Shown: positions 42,632 to 51,039 of the stretch, piece by piece
How the letters are laid out: every line of letters starts with the position of its first letter
How positions within the stretch are numbered: the first letter of the stretch is position 1
From: Pseudofrankia inefficax
GTDB taxonomy: Bacteria > Actinomycetota > Actinomycetes > Frankiales > Frankiaceae
Direction of reading: 5' to 3'
DNA length: 64,000 nt
NCBI RefSeq assembly: GCF_000166135.1
Contig: NC_014666.1
Coordinates: 4,836,001-4,900,000, forward strand
Position numbers and translations under genes: made by a program
Notes under the pieces: generated by a model
Told to the model about the DNA's origin: nothing
The model's database searches: none
Seen by the model: only the letters and a program-made list of their open reading frames with translations

Positions 42632-43528
42632 GTGGCCGTGACCTCCTCGCAGCGGGCTCGCAACTTTGACCCCGAGCCGGACCCGGCGGCCATCGCGAGT
42701 CCGCCCGCCGAGGCCGCTGGCTCTCTGGGCGCGCCGGGGTCCGCCCCTGATCACCGCTACCTCCTGGACAACGCCCAGGCCGAGGCGGGCGAGCGGTTCG
42801 TCGCGCTGGGCGAGCTGTTCGACGCCGTGACGCGCGGGCACTTCGACCGCCTGGGGGTGGGGCCGGGCTGGCGGTGCTGGGAGGTGGGGGCCGGAGGCCG
42901 CAGCATCCCCGAGGCGCTCGCCGAGGCCGTAGGACCGACGGGGTACGTCCTGGCGACGGACATCAATCCAGCGTGGCTGGACCCGCACGGGGCCTACGAG
43001 GTTCGCCGGCACGACATCGTCGCGGATCCGCCGCCGGGGATGTTTGACCTGGTGCACGCCCGGCTCGTCCTCGTCCATGTGCCCGACCGCGCTCGGGCTC
43101 TGGCAACGATGGTGGCGGCGCTGCGGCCCGGCGGCTGGCTCCTGGTGGAGGACGCGGACACCGAGCTGCAGCCGTTGGTGTGCCTCGACGAAAGCGGCCC
43201 GGCGCAGCGGCGCGCGAATCGGCTGCGGCGCGCCTTCCGGGAGTTGATGACACGCCGCGGCGCCGATCTGCGCTACGGCCGTACGCTGCCGAGGACATTG
43301 CGCGAGGCCGGCCTGGTCGACGTCGCGGCGGCGGGCAGTTTTCCGGTCGGCGGCGCGGTCTGTGACCGCCTGGAGATCGCGACGATGCGGCAGGTCCGCG
43401 CCGAGTTGGTCGCCTCCCGGCTGGCCGATGAAGCCGAGATCGACGCGCACGTCGCGGCCGTCGGCGCCGGCGAGCTCGATCTCACCCTCGCACCGCTGAT
43501 CTCGGCGTGGGGCCGTCGCCCCAACTAA
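42632..43528 (+). CDS. SAM-dependent class I methyltransferase
   Basis: 298 aa. Motif I is CWEVGAGGRSIPEALAEAVG; motif II has the acidic ATDINPAWLDP; motif III/IV is FDLVHARLVLVHVPD, then LRPGGWLLVEDADTE. It resembles UbiE/Methyltransf_25-type proteins often near regulators or antibiotic genes. The C-terminal third (TLREAGLVDVAAAGSFPVGG) closes the fold. The methyl acceptor is unknown. GTG start after AGAGGTGAAG. Confidence 0.87.
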   Translation: MAVTSSQRARNFDPEPDPAAIASPPAEAAGSLGAPGSAPDHRYLLDNAQAEAGERFVALGELFDAVTRGHFDRLGVGPGWRCWEVGAGGRSIPEALAEAVGPTGYVLATDINPAWLDPHGAYEVRRHDIVADPPPGMFDLVHARLVLVHVPDRARALATMVAALRPGGWLLVEDADTELQPLVCLDESGPAQRRANRLRRAFRELMTRRGADLRYGRTLPRTLREAGLVDVAAAGSFPVGGAVCDRLEIATMRQVRAELVASRLADEAEIDAHVAAVGAGELDLTLAPLISAWGRRPN

Positions 43529-43897
43529 GGCGATCTTGACGTGGGTTGAGGTCCTTCGGGAATCCGTGGTCGGGATTCTGGACCCATCCGGACTACGTCT
43601 GGCACCAGCTGGGTCGCTGACCGACTTCGCCGCGACGCCCTGCGACTTGGCTGCTTCTTCCACGAATACCGACGAGCACCCTCGGCACGCCCGCGACCAA
43701 TCGGATCATTCACCTTGCACCATGCAGGGTGCCGTGCGGCATTTTTCGCGGACACGCCGGCCTGCTCGACACAAAGCGGATCAACAGAATACTTGGGCCG
43801 CTCCTGACTACGATCTCAGTCGATCACTGCCGATCAAGGTCTGCCGAATGCCGGCCGCGCCGAGATCCGTGCAGGTCGCTTCTGAATCGGAGGCCCG
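43529..43897. other. Intergenic region, no gene recognised
   Basis: 369 bp between the methyltransferase and the beta-propeller gene. Frames on both strands lack family features. GC content is locally lower around 43680-43830, which would fit promoter sequence for the downstream gene. Confidence 0.4.
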
Positions 43898-44980
43898 ATG
43901 TCCTCGGACCTGGGACATTCATCCCCGTTTCTCCACGAGAAGGGCGGGCAGCGCAGGACGCGGGCGCGCGCGCTCCGGGCCGTTCCGGCCGCCGCGCTGG
44001 TGTTCACGGTCCTTGCCGTGCCCGGCCAGGCGGAAGCTCTCGGGGACCCCAAGATCTACGTGGCCAACAGCTCGGGAAACTCGGTTTCCGTGGTGGACGC
44101 CGGCAGCAACACGGTGGTCGCCACCATTCCCGTCACCGAGCCATACGACGTCGCCACCACCAGCTCTCCCACTCCCCGGGCCTATGTCACCAGCTCCGCG
44201 GGCACCGTGACGGTCATCGACACGACTCGCGACGTCATCGTCGGAACCATTCCGGTCGGCGGTCAGCCCACCGGGGTGGCGATCTCCAACGACCTCAGGC
44301 GTGCCTACGTCACCAACTACGCGGCGCCCTTCGTGACCGTGATCGACACGACGACGAACTCCGTGGTCGGCACCATCCCGCTCGGGGCGACCTCGATGGA
44401 CATCGCCATCCTGGACGCCAGGACCTACCACGTCGCTTACGTCACGAACTACGAGGAGGGCACCCTCTCGGTCATCGACCTCACCCACAACACCGTCGCC
44501 GGAGCGATCCCGGTCGGCCTTTTCCCCGATGGCGTGGCCGCGAGCGACGATCTGTCCAGTCCGCGGGTGTACGTCGCCAACTCCGGCGAGACAACCCTGA
44601 CGGTCCTCGACGCCAGGCTCGGCATCACGACCGTCAACCTCGGCACTCACGCCCTCCCCAGGAGCCTGGCCATTGACACCGACGCGTTCGACCCGCGGGT
44701 GTATGTCGCCGGTCCCGCCCTCCAGCAGACCGCCTTTCCCACCGTCACCTTCTATCAGGACGCCGTCGCCGTCATCGACGCCGACACCAACACCGTGGTC
44801 CGCCGATTCGACAGCCCTTCGGCGACGGCCGTCGCGATCTCCGAAGGCCTCGCCAGCCCGCGCCTCTATGTCCTGACCAGCGATCCGGACGTCATGAGAG
44901 TGCTCGATCCGGCGACCGGCTCTACCGTCGCCACCGTCCCCGTCGGCGCCGGGCCCACCGCGCTGGCGATCCAGCCCTGA
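43898..44980 (+). CDS. Secreted YVTN-family beta-propeller protein
   Basis: 360 aa. Signal peptide (VPAAALVFTVLAVPGQAEA) followed by seven or so propeller blades with the hallmark PKIYVANSSGNSVSVVDAGS, NTVVATIPV, RAYVTNYAAPFVTVIDTTTN and RVYVANSGETTLTVLDARLG. Such 40-residue YVTN repeats form surface or periplasmic binding propellers; ligand unknown. ATG at 43898, 4 bases after GGAGG. No obvious operon partner; the next genes are the protease/MACPF pair. Confidence 0.9.
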   Translation: MSSDLGHSSPFLHEKGGQRRTRARALRAVPAAALVFTVLAVPGQAEALGDPKIYVANSSGNSVSVVDAGSNTVVATIPVTEPYDVATTSSPTPRAYVTSSAGTVTVIDTTRDVIVGTIPVGGQPTGVAISNDLRRAYVTNYAAPFVTVIDTTTNSVVGTIPLGATSMDIAILDARTYHVAYVTNYEEGTLSVIDLTHNTVAGAIPVGLFPDGVAASDDLSSPRVYVANSGETTLTVLDARLGITTVNLGTHALPRSLAIDTDAFDPRVYVAGPALQQTAFPTVTFYQDAVAVIDADTNTVVRRFDSPSATAVAISEGLASPRLYVLTSDPDVMRVLDPATGSTVATVPVGAGPTALAIQP

Positions 44981-45104
44981 CGCGGTGGGTTCACCCACCA
45001 CGTCGAGCACAGCACCCGACGTATTTCCGCGCCGTGGCCGATGAACCGGACGAAGCCCGCGGCGGCCACCCAGCCCTCGTCGACTTTCCTACAGGTACGG
45101 GCCC

Positions 45105-46025
45105 TCAGGGCACGTCAATCGGGAGGCAGCCGGCGATGTGCTTCCACGGGATCGCCATCCCGTACCTGTCGCCGAGGTGGCCTCGGTACAGGCCGACGAC
45201 CCGGCCGACGTCGTCGACGAGGACCGCCCCGGAATCGCCTCCCGCACCGATGGTCGGCTTCGGGCAGGCCGGATCGAGCCGCACGAGCAGGTAGGCGGGG
45301 GTGCGGCGTCCGGACGAGTCCCACGTCACGATCCGGTTGTACCCGATGATGTGTCCCCAGGTAAGTCCGGTGGTCCGCCCGCGCTTGGAGACCTTGACCA
45401 GGTTGTAGGGATCTATCTCCGGGATGTCCAGAACGGAGCCGGCGACCGGTCCTATCTCAAGAATCTCCAGCTCCGGAGTGATCGACTCGCGGAGCTCGAA
45501 GATTGCACAGTCGTAGTCCAGATTCCAGTCGGTCAGGCCCCCGATGACATTGGCCGGCTCAGGACTGCCCCCGGCGACGCGCGCGGGTTGGCAGACCGCG
45601 TCACCGATTCCATAGCCGGCGAAGCACAGCACATGCGCGCAGGTAAGCCCGCAGAGCACATCCCGTTCCGTGTGCCGGACCACCATGCCGAGCGTGCCAC
45701 TGGAGCCGACGTCCAGGTCGCCGTTCTCAATCTCGCATCCGGCGATCAGTGGATCGTAACGCGCGAGATCGGGTAGAGCGTCGAGTTCGAGCCGACCCTC
45801 GAGAATATTGGTCGGATAGCCGTCGAAGTCGGTGGGCAGCTGGCCGTCCTCGACGCTCGAAAGATCATTGACATAGATCCGGATCGCATAGTCGGTGCTT
45901 AGCTCGTCCCCGTACTCCGCGAGGCCAACATCCCAGCCCGTGACGTCGGGTAACGCCAGAATCTCCTCGCTGTGGGCCTCGGCGACCTCAAACATCTCTT
46001 CCGGAACATCCACGTGAGACCTCAT
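45105..46025 (-). CDS. Trypsin-like serine protease, cytoplasmic
   Basis: 306 aa, no signal peptide. The chymotrypsin-fold triad is visible: His131 in GLTCAHVLCF, Asp172 in DYDCAIFELRES, and Ser265 in GAGGDSGAVLV. A 100-residue N-terminal region of mixed fold (SEEILALPDVTGWDVGLAEY, YAIRIYVNDL) is shared with Nal1-like plant and bacterial peptidases. Lacking export signals, it should act inside the cell. Divergent from the MACPF-like/PASTA gene across a 164-bp gap, so it may be co-regulated with, or act on, that protein. Confidence 0.85.
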   Translation of the reverse strand: MRSHVDVPEEMFEVAEAHSEEILALPDVTGWDVGLAEYGDELSTDYAIRIYVNDLSSVEDGQLPTDFDGYPTNILEGRLELDALPDLARYDPLIAGCEIENGDLDVGSSGTLGMVVRHTERDVLCGLTCAHVLCFAGYGIGDAVCQPARVAGGSPEPANVIGGLTDWNLDYDCAIFELRESITPELEILEIGPVAGSVLDIPEIDPYNLVKVSKRGRTTGLTWGHIIGYNRIVTWDSSGRRTPAYLLVRLDPACPKPTIGAGGDSGAVLVDDVGRVVGLYRGHLGDRYGMAIPWKHIAGCLPIDVP

Positions 46026-46189
46026 GTCAGGCGTACGTCGGGCATGCGACGCGACCGCTCGGCCGTCGCCGCTATACTGACGTAGTTGGTCCGGTTACGC
46101 TAGCCTTGGCGCCGGTCCGTGCGCGCGAACCGGCCGCCGGACGTCGGCGAACCCAGCCAATGAACGCCGGATGGCGCGGAGGCCAACAG

Positions 46190-47524
46190 ATGACGATCAT
46201 CCCGCAGGTCCGGCGGATCATTTTCAATGACGAAGAGATCGGTATGGGTTTCAACAGCCAGACAGGACTGGCTGTCGGCACCGCTCTCGAGGGTTTCACC
46301 GTCGGCACCCCGCCAGAGGCCAGCGGGCAGGAGGTCACCGCGTCGATCGACATGGTCAACTCCTACGAGCAGATGATGGAATCGCTCGGCATGTCGTTCG
46401 AGGCTCAGGGCCGTTACGGCTTCGTCTCCGGCTCGGCGAAGGCAACGTTCGCGGAGAACTCGAACTACAACTCCACGTCGACCTTTGTCGTTGCCCGGGT
46501 GATCGTGCAAAATCCACTCACGCGCGGGAAGAACTTCGCCGTGACACAGGCCGCGAAGGATCTGCTCACGGCGCTGCGGTTTGACGAGTTCCAGCGAGCC
46601 TTCGGCGACAGCTTCGTTCGCGGCATCCAGACAGGCGGCGAGTTCTTCGCCATCGTACGCATCACCTCGGTGTCAGAGAGTACTCAGACCGAACTGGCCG
46701 CCAGCCTCGCGGCCGAGGCGAACGGCCTGCTGGCCAGCGGCAGTTTCAAGGCATCCTTCACCAAGGCGTCGAGCGACGCGTCCACCCGCTCTGAATACAT
46801 CGCGACGATGTACCAGAACGCCGGCTCGGGCATCACCATCGCTCCGACCGTCGAGATCGGCGAAGTCATCAGCCGACTGAAGGCGTTTCCCGAGATAGCG
46901 AAGAACAACCCGGCGGCCTATGAGACCGAGGTCGTCACGTACGACACCATCCCGTTGCCGCTCCCGACGGCGGAGGAGCGGGAGGACTTCGTCTTCGCAC
47001 TCGCCGACGCGCGCGAGCGGAAGCTTCGCTATATCCAGACCCGCAACGATCTCGAATTCGCGCTGCGCAACTCCGCGTTCTTCGTGGACCTTCCGCCCAC
47101 GAACGTTCTCCAGGCCGCCGTGGGCACCTACACCCAGCTCATCAACGCCGTCATGGGCCACGCGGTCAGACTCACGCGAGGCGAGATCACGCCGCCAAGG
47201 ATCTTCGACCCGGCCGCCGTCACACCGCCGATCGTCGAGCCGGCCCCGATCACGCTCCGCCGGGCACCAGGCTCCCCCGCCGATCTTGTCGAAATACCCA
47301 ACATGATCGGCCAGTACACGGGCGACGTGATAACAGATCCCTACTTCGACCAGCTCCGAAACGATCTGCAGCTGGTCTACACGAGGGGTCGGCCGGCGGT
47401 CGGCCCGGTGGACGGTGGCGGCATCATCTACGAGCAGCATCCTTCAGCTGGCCAGAAGGTAGCCAAAGGCTCACAGTTCGAGCTCGTGTTCACCACCGGC
47501 CCGTATGCCCCTGGTGGCGCGTAG
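46190..47524 (+). CDS. MACPF-like protein with C-terminal PASTA domain
   Basis: 444 aa. FGDSFVRGIQTGG at residues 138-150 matches the membrane-attack-complex/perforin signature ([YWF]G-x-x-[FY]-x6-GG). It is preceded by a beta-strand/helix region with Gly and Tyr (SFEAQGRYGFVSGSAKATFA) and followed by a Ser/Thr/Ala-rich amphipathic stretch (AASLAAEANGLLASGSFKAS) of the kind that forms pore hairpins. After a Pro-rich hinge, residues 370-440 form a PASTA domain (VEIPNMIGQYTG, YEQHPSAGQKVAKGSQFELV). No signal peptide. ATG at 46190 has GGAGG 7 bases upstream. Suggests a pore-former, held near its divergent protease; activity not shown. Confidence 0.75.
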   Translation: MTIIPQVRRIIFNDEEIGMGFNSQTGLAVGTALEGFTVGTPPEASGQEVTASIDMVNSYEQMMESLGMSFEAQGRYGFVSGSAKATFAENSNYNSTSTFVVARVIVQNPLTRGKNFAVTQAAKDLLTALRFDEFQRAFGDSFVRGIQTGGEFFAIVRITSVSESTQTELAASLAAEANGLLASGSFKASFTKASSDASTRSEYIATMYQNAGSGITIAPTVEIGEVISRLKAFPEIAKNNPAAYETEVVTYDTIPLPLPTAEEREDFVFALADARERKLRYIQTRNDLEFALRNSAFFVDLPPTNVLQAAVGTYTQLINAVMGHAVRLTRGEITPPRIFDPAAVTPPIVEPAPITLRRAPGSPADLVEIPNMIGQYTGDVITDPYFDQLRNDLQLVYTRGRPAVGPVDGGGIIYEQHPSAGQKVAKGSQFELVFTTGPYAPGGA

Positions 47525-47642
47525 AACGCCTGACGACGGGCCTGCGCCGCGCCCCCACCAGTTCGACATCGACGGGCCGCCATCGGGAAAGCCGGCGACC
47601 CCCGCGTCGTGGGACAGGTGCTCACGAGGCCCGGATCAGCCC

Positions 47643-48539
47643 CTAGAGCAGTGCGCCGGCGAGCTCGCGCCACTCGTCGCGGGTGGGCCGACCGGTGCGG
47701 GTCGCGGCGCTCGCTCCCGGCACGAGGACCTGGACGACGACGTGATCCGCACCGGCGTCGAGATGCTCTTGCACGCGCCTGGCAACCTGGTCGGCGCGGC
47801 CGCGGGCGACGACTGCGTCGACGAGCCGGTCGCTGCCGTCAGCGGACACGTCGGACTCGGTGAAACCGAGGGCGAGCAGGTTGTTCACGTAGTTCGGAAG
47901 CCGCAGGTAGTAGGCCACGGTCGCGCGCGCCAGCGCTCTGGCCTCGGTCGGGTCCGCGGTGAGCACGACCTTCTGCTCCGGCGCGAGCAGCGGCCCGGCC
48001 CCCAGGATCTCCCGCGCGGAACGGGTGTGGTCGGGGGTGGTGAGGTACGGGTGTGCCCCCGCCGATCGCCGCCCGGCCAGCCGGAGTGCCTTCGGCCGGA
48101 GCGCGGCCAGCACCCGGCGGTCGGCCGGGACCGGTCGCGGCGCGGCGTCGAGCGCGTCGAGGTAGTCGGTGAGGAACCCCAGCGGCCGGGAGTAGGTTCG
48201 GCCCAGCGCCTGCACGACCGGTGCGTGGCTCGCGCCGAGCCCGAGCACGAAGCGGCCTGGATGGGCGTCGTCCAGGCGGTGATACCGGGCCGCGAGCTCC
48301 TCGGCCTCGACCGTCCACACGTTGACGATGCCGGTGGCGACCACGATCCGGCCGGTCGCGGCGAGCAGGCGTTCGGCAAGCCCCAGCCCCGGGTCGGCGG
48401 ACCCGAGCCACAGCGCGCCGAAACCGAGCGAGTCCAGCTCGGCCACCGCCTCCCGCGCGCCGTCGACCAGGGCGCCGGCTCCATCGGTCCAGCCGTAGGA
48501 CGAGCTCCAGATACCGATCCGGCCGAGGTCCAGCGTCAC
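47643..48539 (-). CDS. LLM-class F420-dependent oxidoreductase
   Basis: 298 aa, luciferase-like (alpha/beta)8-barrel oxidoreductase. Recognisable segments: LGRIGIWSSSYGWTDGAGAL, LGFGALWLGS, IVVATGIVNVWTVEAEELAA and GRFVLGLGASHAPVV, the last two typical of F420-linked LLM enzymes. GTG at 48539 lies 6 bases after AAAGGAG; the open frame to 48866 is shadow over the regulator gene. Divergent from an ArsR-type regulator, with a palindromic site between the genes. Confidence 0.88.
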   Translation of the reverse strand: MTLDLGRIGIWSSSYGWTDGAGALVDGAREAVAELDSLGFGALWLGSADPGLGLAERLLAATGRIVVATGIVNVWTVEAEELAARYHRLDDAHPGRFVLGLGASHAPVVQALGRTYSRPLGFLTDYLDALDAAPRPVPADRRVLAALRPKALRLAGRRSAGAHPYLTTPDHTRSAREILGAGPLLAPEQKVVLTADPTEARALARATVAYYLRLPNYVNNLLALGFTESDVSADGSDRLVDAVVARGRADQVARRVQEHLDAGADHVVVQVLVPGASAATRTGRPTRDEWRELAGALL

Positions 48540-48591
48540 GAGGCGCTCCTTTGCCACTTGCTCGGGTTCGGCTGACCGCCAGCGGTCCAGC

Positions 48592-48623
48592 CCGCAGTGT
48601 TCGATCGGAACCGAACACTGCGG
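48592..48623 (+). promoter_or_regulatory. 12-bp perfect inverted-repeat operator
   Basis: CCGCAGTGTTCG and CGAACACTGCGG flank an 8-base spacer midway between the divergent LLM oxidoreductase and ArsR-type genes. A further half-site, GATCGAACACC, lies at 48638. The position and symmetry are those expected for autoregulation plus control of the enzyme by the adjacent repressor. Confidence 0.72.
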
Positions 48624-48671
48624 ACTGTACGATACGGATCGAACACCTGCCAAGCGTCGGAAGGAACCGTG

Positions 48672-49025
48672 ATGACGCCCGCGGCGCGACGCGCACAGAA
48701 CCTGCGGCACACCGACCCCGACGACGTGGCGCTGCAGGACGCGCTCGACGCCCTGGCCGACCCGGTCCGCCGGTCGATTCTGCGGACCCTCGCCGGGGAG
48801 CCGGAGTTCTCGCGCGCCTGCGGAACCTTCGATCTCCCGGTCTCCAAGGCGACGGCGAGCCATCACTTCGCCGTGCTGCGCGCCGCGGGCCTGCTGGAGC
48901 AGGTCGACCAGGGCTCCCGGCGACTCAACCGCCTCAGGCAGGCCGAATTCGACGCCCGTTTCCCCGGCCTGTTGGCCCTCGTACTCGCCGAGCCCGCCAC
49001 CCGCCAGGCCGGCCCGGCGGAGTGA
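48672..49025 (+). CDS. ArsR-type winged-helix repressor
   Basis: 117 aa. DNA-binding region: ALDALADPVRRSILRTLAGE, then LPVSKATASHHFAVLRAAGL with recognition helix and the wing VDQGSRRLNRL. No metal-binding Cys cluster of the classic ArsR/SmtB kind is present (one Cys only), so it may sense an organic ligand. ATG at 48672 after GGAAGGAA. Divergent from the LLM oxidoreductase it probably regulates via the palindrome at 48592. Confidence 0.88.
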   Translation: MTPAARRAQNLRHTDPDDVALQDALDALADPVRRSILRTLAGEPEFSRACGTFDLPVSKATASHHFAVLRAAGLLEQVDQGSRRLNRLRQAEFDARFPGLLALVLAEPATRQAGPAE

Positions 49026-49076
49026 TCGCCGGTTCCGCCCCCAGGTGGTCGTGAATCGGGTCTTCTCACAACCCTT

Positions 49077-49097
49077 CGAGGGCCAAAACGGCGATCA
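49077..49097 (+). repeat. Copy A of a dispersed 21-bp motif
   Basis: CGAGGGCCAAAACGGCGATCA, 20 of 21 bases identical to the motif at 58609. It sits in the gap between the ArsR gene and the small membrane protein. See the inverted-repeat entry at 58556. Confidence 0.5.
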
Positions 49098-49148
49098 CGT
49101 TGAGGTTGCGGAGCGGCCGGACGTCGGCGTCGGCGGCGGCGGCACTGT

Positions 49149-49409
49149 TCAGTTGGCGGCTCGGCGGGTCCGACGGCGGCGGCCGAGCGCGAGGCCCGCG
49201 GTGGTGAGTCCGAGGCCGGCGGCGAGGGTGGCGGCGTTGAGAAGCCAGTAGGTCGCGTTGATGTCGCTCGGGGTGTCCGCGTGCACGACGACGGTCTGCA
49301 CCGCGAGGACGACCGCGAAAAGGATGACGGTGGCGAGGTAGGCGGTTCGGCGGCTGACGAGGTAGACGCCGATGGGAACGGTGAGCAGCAGCATCGCGAT
49401 CTGGGCCAT
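49149..49409 (-). CDS. Small three-helix membrane protein
   Basis: 86 aa with three hydrophobic segments (IAMLLLTVPIGVYLVS, YLATVILFAVVLAVQTVVV, WLLNAATLAAGLGLTTAGLA) and an Arg-rich C-terminus. Function unknown. Start codon GTG or ATG near 49409 is preceded by AAAGGAGA. Divergent from a TetR repressor gene with tandem operators, so it is the most likely target of that repressor, possibly a small efflux or membrane-stress protein. Confidence 0.78.
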   Translation of the reverse strand: MAQIAMLLLTVPIGVYLVSRRTAYLATVILFAVVLAVQTVVVHADTPSDINATYWLLNAATLAAGLGLTTAGLALGRRRRTRRAAN

Positions 49410-49531
49410 GACGGTCTCCTTTGTTACGGGTCGGGTGGCTGGCCGGCGCGGCCCCGACAGGCGGTGGGCGTGCCTCGCTGGCCGGAATCCCTTGAGCGGC
49501 AGCGTTGATCACGTCGCCACAGGAGCAGGTT

Positions 49532-49566
49532 ACTACACTTGTAGTCGAAAATACTATGGGTGTAGT
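49532..49566 (+). promoter_or_regulatory. Tandem TetR-type operators
   Basis: ACTACA-CT-TGTAGT (49532) is a perfect palindrome, and ACTATGGGTGTAGT (49553) is an imperfect second copy, 21 bp (two helical turns) away. They end 9 bases before the TetR gene start and face the divergent small membrane protein, the layout of an autoregulated TetR system with two cooperative dimers. Confidence 0.75.
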
Positions 49567-49574
49567 GTGCGTTC

Positions 49575-50165
49575 ATGGCCAGTCGACGGGATGACCTTCT
49601 CGACGCGGCGATCGACCTGCTCGGGGAGCAGGGAGTTCGCGCGTTGACCCACCGGGCCGTGGACGCCGCGGCGGGGCTCAGCGCGGGGTCGACGTCCAAC
49701 TACTTCCGGACCAGGGAGGCGCTGTTCGACGCCATCGTGGAGCGGTTCGCGGCGCGCGAGCGGGCGAACTGGGAGGAGCTGGCCGCGCACCTGGAACCCC
49801 GAACGACAACAGACCTGGCCAGGGCCCTGGCCGTCTTCGCCCGCGACAGCGCGGGCCGCGACCGGGCGCTGACCTTGTCCCGGTACGCGATCCTCGTCGA
49901 GGCCTCCCGCCGGCCCGAGCTACGGGCGCAGCTCGGGGCCACCGGCGCGCGGGTGAACACCTGGTTCGTCACCTGGCTGCGCCTCGTGGGCTCGACGGAC
50001 CCCGATCACCATGTCCACGTCGTCGGCAACTACCTGACCGGACTCGTCCTGCACCAGTTGGCGATCCCCGATCCGGACTTCGACCCGACGGCGCATCTCG
50101 ACGCCCTGCTGACGTCGCTGGTCCAGACCCAACGCGAGCGGGAATCGCGGGACAGCGGCTCCTGA
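49575..50165 (+). CDS. TetR-family transcriptional regulator
   Basis: 196 aa. N-terminal helix-turn-helix: LLDAAIDLLGEQGVRALTHR, AVDAAAGLSAGSTSNYFRTR. The ligand-binding C-terminal domain (residues 60-190) is all-helical and divergent, so the inducer is unknown. ATG start. The tandem palindromes just upstream indicate autoregulation and repression of the divergent membrane protein; the mycothiol-dependent enzyme gene downstream may also be in its regulon. Confidence 0.9.
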   Translation: MASRRDDLLDAAIDLLGEQGVRALTHRAVDAAAGLSAGSTSNYFRTREALFDAIVERFAARERANWEELAAHLEPRTTTDLARALAVFARDSAGRDRALTLSRYAILVEASRRPELRAQLGATGARVNTWFVTWLRLVGSTDPDHHVHVVGNYLTGLVLHQLAIPDPDFDPTAHLDALLTSLVQTQRERESRDSGS

Positions 50166-50294
50166 GGCGCCTGGACACCAGGCGCCCCGACGCGGTGGAC
50201 CGATCACGGTGACGAGCACGACCTGCGCGCCTTGTCTCACCGTGCCGCCCGGACGGTCGCGGCACGGACACTCCGCAAGGTAGGGAGAACGCCC

Positions 50295-50957
50295 ATGCAC
50301 GCCGACGAGGTCTGGCAGGCCATCGACACCCAGCGGCTACGAGTCGCCGACATGCTGGAGCAGCTGACCGACGACGAGTGGCGCGCGCCCTCGCTCTGCG
50401 GTGGCTGGACCGTGCGGGAGGTCGCGGCTCACCTGACCCTGCAACAGACAGGGCTGGGCGGGGCGCTTCGGATGGCCGCGCGGTCGCCCGGCGGGATGAA
50501 ACGAGTCATCCACCGTTCGGCGTGCCTGCACGCGGCGACACCGACCGCGCAGATGATCGCCGAGATCCGCGGGATGGTCGGCTCACGGAGACACAACGCC
50601 GGCGTCACCTGTCAGGAGACCCTCATCGACATCCTGGTGCACGGCCTGGACGTCGCCATTCCCCTCCAGCGGCCGCTCGCGCTACCCACCGACGCCGCGG
50701 CCGTCGCCGCCGACCGGGTCTGGTCCGTCGCCTTCCCGTTCTTCGGCTACCCGTTCTTCCCCCGGAGACGGCTCAGGGGGCTGCGGCTCACCGCGTCCGA
50801 CACGGAATGGGCCGTGGGCGAGGGAGCACCCGTCGACGGCCCGATCGACGCGATCCTGCTGCTGCTCACCGGCCGCCTCGCCGCCTTGCCGCGACTGTCC
50901 GGCGAAGGGGCATACGCCCTGCACGCCAGACTCACGTCCGCCCAGGAGCCCCGATGA
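50295..50957 (+). CDS. Maleylpyruvate isomerase-family (mycothiol-dependent, DinB-like) protein
   Basis: 220 aa. The N-terminal DinB-like four-helix bundle is marked by VWQAIDTQRLRVADMLEQLT, LCGGWTVREVAAHLT (metal His) and the later ETLIDILVHGLDVAIPL with a second His. The C-terminal part has the MDMPI tail (VDGPIDAILLLLTGR). Family members use mycothiol for isomerase or detoxification reactions in actinobacteria. ATG at 50295 after GGGAG. Follows the TetR gene by 129 bp on the same strand. Confidence 0.85.
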   Translation: MHADEVWQAIDTQRLRVADMLEQLTDDEWRAPSLCGGWTVREVAAHLTLQQTGLGGALRMAARSPGGMKRVIHRSACLHAATPTAQMIAEIRGMVGSRRHNAGVTCQETLIDILVHGLDVAIPLQRPLALPTDAAAVAADRVWSVAFPFFGYPFFPRRRLRGLRLTASDTEWAVGEGAPVDGPIDAILLLLTGRLAALPRLSGEGAYALHARLTSAQEPR

Positions 50958-51039
50958 CGGCACGGTCCGCCCCGTGCGCACGCGCGCGCGATGCCGGGAT
51001 CGGCTGACGTCAGCGACGCTGACGGATCACGCGGTCGCG

